Assembly (NCBI RefSeq): GCF_005280585.1
Contig: NZ_SZVO01000009.1
Location: 1 to 64,000, forward strand
Source: Dyadobacter frigoris
Lineage (GTDB): Bacteria > Bacteroidota > Bacteroidia > Cytophagales > Spirosomataceae
Reading direction: 5' to 3'
Length of the DNA stretch: 64,000 bases
In this document: positions 62,947 through 64,000 of the stretch, in pieces
Numbering within the stretch: the stretch's first letter is position 1
Layout: every line of letters starts with the position of its first letter
Notes under the pieces: generated by a model
Told to the model about the DNA's origin: nothing
The model's database searches: none
The model's input: the letters and a program-made list of their open reading frames with translations, nothing else
Translations under genes and position numbers: made by a program

Positions 62947-63789
62947 TCAGTGATCGCCTACTCTGATATTTTCAATGGCATTCTGAACAGTTTTGGAATC
63001 TGAGGTCAAAATATTTTCGTTTTGTTTGATATCTCCCGAGCTGAACAAATCTATAAATCCACGGGAAACGAGTTTAAAAGGATTATTGCTTAAAAAGCCG
63101 GACGTCAGGCCGTAATTTACTTTTTCTGTTTCCGGCTGATAAGTTTGAAATATTCTGTCCCAGATGATTAATACACCGCCAAAATTTTTGTCAATATAAA
63201 TGGGGTTATTTCCATGATGGACGCGGTGGGAAGAAGGCGTATCCATCACTTTCTCAATAACTCCCAACTTTCCTACTGCTTCGGTATGCATAAAAAACTG
63301 GTAAGCCAGATTGAGCGCATACGAAATAACAATAAAATCCGATGGCAACCCCAGCAGCGCTGCCGGAATGAAAAACAGCGGACTGACAAGTGCAGAAAAC
63401 CAGTTGAGGCGGTAGGCAGCTGTCAGGTTCATATGCATCGCCGAGTGGTGAATCAAATGAAATGCCCAAAGTGGTTTCCAAACATGCGAAGCCCGATGAA
63501 ACCAGTAATAGATAAAATCTGCCACAAAAAAAGTCAGCAGAAAAATCCAGGTGTTATGTGGAAAGGTAAACAAGGAAATACCCGAAAAAAAACTGAGTAA
63601 AGCAAGCTGATAACCAGTGAAAATGTATTTTGAAAACTGGAAACCTGCGAAGACAAAAAGGTTTGAGAAAGTTTCCTTTATATCATAAACTTTCTTGTCG
63701 TTTTTCCAGCTCCATATAATTTCCACTGTGACAAGCACCGCCAAAAACAGCAATATATACACACGGTAAGGTCCAATTTGATTTTTCAT
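62947..63789 (-). CDS. Sterol desaturase/fatty acid hydroxylase-family membrane enzyme
   Basis: A 280-residue integral membrane di-iron oxygenase. The eight-His motif is clear: H98-x3-H102 (HRASH), H111-x2-HH115 (HLIHH), H168, and H188-x2-HH192 (HRVHH). It has about five hydrophobic helices. The family includes sterol C4 desaturases, fatty acid 2-hydroxylases and carotenoid or lipid hydroxylases; the substrate here is unknown. The C-terminal tail is hydrophilic. Confidence 0.9.
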   Translation of the reverse strand: MKNQIGPYRVYILLFLAVLVTVEIIWSWKNDKKVYDIKETFSNLFVFAGFQFSKYIFTGYQLALLSFFSGISLFTFPHNTWIFLLTFFVADFIYYWFHRASHVWKPLWAFHLIHHSAMHMNLTAAYRLNWFSALVSPLFFIPAALLGLPSDFIVISYALNLAYQFFMHTEAVGKLGVIEKVMDTPSSHRVHHGNNPIYIDKNFGGVLIIWDRIFQTYQPETEKVNYGLTSGFLSNNPFKLVSRGFIDLFSSGDIKQNENILTSDSKTVQNAIENIRVGDH

Positions 63790-64000
63790 TTTCGGATTCT
63801 TTTAATTCTTTATGCATAACATTTCAAAATTGGTTAACAAATCAAAATATGCGGGGATCAAATATGGCGAAGCTAAAAAGCCAGGGTACAAAATTAACGG
63901 TTTATTGGCGTCGAATTTGTGAAAATTCAATATAAATTTCTTCAATTGGGCAGTGAGGATGTTATTTCTGTTTAAGCATTTGTGACATTCCGGTTTTTCT
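63790..64000. other. Terminal stretch without a recognisable gene
   Basis: A 211-bp stretch at the window end, upstream of the minus-strand hydroxylase gene. No coding region is supported and any gene here would be cut by the edge. Confidence 0.4.

Overview
The window looks like a chromosome segment of a Bacteroidota bacterium, most likely Cytophagales and Dyadobacter/Spirosoma-like; the genus is inference. The evidence is a SusC/SusD pair with a sigma-ECF/FecR regulator, two periplasmic beta-propeller sensor kinases of the Bacteroidota type, -7 elements of the TAnnTTTG type, almost no Shine-Dalgarno sequences, several TTG starts, and moderate to low GC. I saw no rRNA or tRNA gene, although no tRNA search could be run.

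Left part (1-10.5 kb): an IS5-type element, cut by the window edge, sits against a wrecked AbiE (type IV toxin-antitoxin) locus. Two SDR oxidoreductase/AraC regulator pairs follow, with a 1067-residue propeller sensor kinase between them. Next come a frameshifted ABC-F gene, a small membrane protein and a four-copy 87-bp palindromic repeat array.

10.5-27 kb: a lipoprotein, a DNA-repair group (LigD, AlkB-like dioxygenase, Nudix hydrolase), two alpha/beta hydrolases, a TPR histidine kinase with its sigma-54-activator response regulator, an AraC regulator, a cytoplasmic seven-PAS histidine kinase and a hydrolase pseudogene with an internal deletion.

27.3-40.6 kb: a complete polysaccharide utilization locus. 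It encodes an ECF sigma factor, FecR anti-sigma factor, SusC, SusD, GH89 alpha-N-acetylglucosaminidase, an HGSNAT/NagX-like membrane acyltransferase and a GH95 alpha-L-fucosidase. The set points to a glycan capped with alpha-GlcNAc and alpha-fucose. A strong hairpin between susD and the enzyme genes could set their relative expression.

40.8-57.6 kb: mostly stand-alone metabolic and housekeeping genes. These include a LysR-controlled aldo/keto reductase-epimerase operon, a beta-helix lipoprotein, a GH5-like hydrolase, a D-2-hydroxyacid dehydrogenase, an ArsR regulator, a DEAD-box helicase, a methyltransferase, a pseudouridine synthase and a cupin, with ankyrin and acyl-CoA dehydrogenase remnants among them.

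57.8-64 kb: a second propeller sensor kinase beside two divergent LuxR-type response regulators, one of which lacks the phospho-acceptor Asp, and a fatty acid hydroxylase-family membrane enzyme.

The window is rich in signalling (four histidine kinases, three response regulators, four AraC proteins) and in gene remnants (AbiEi, AbiEii, ABC-F, esterase, ankyrin, acyl-CoA dehydrogenase).
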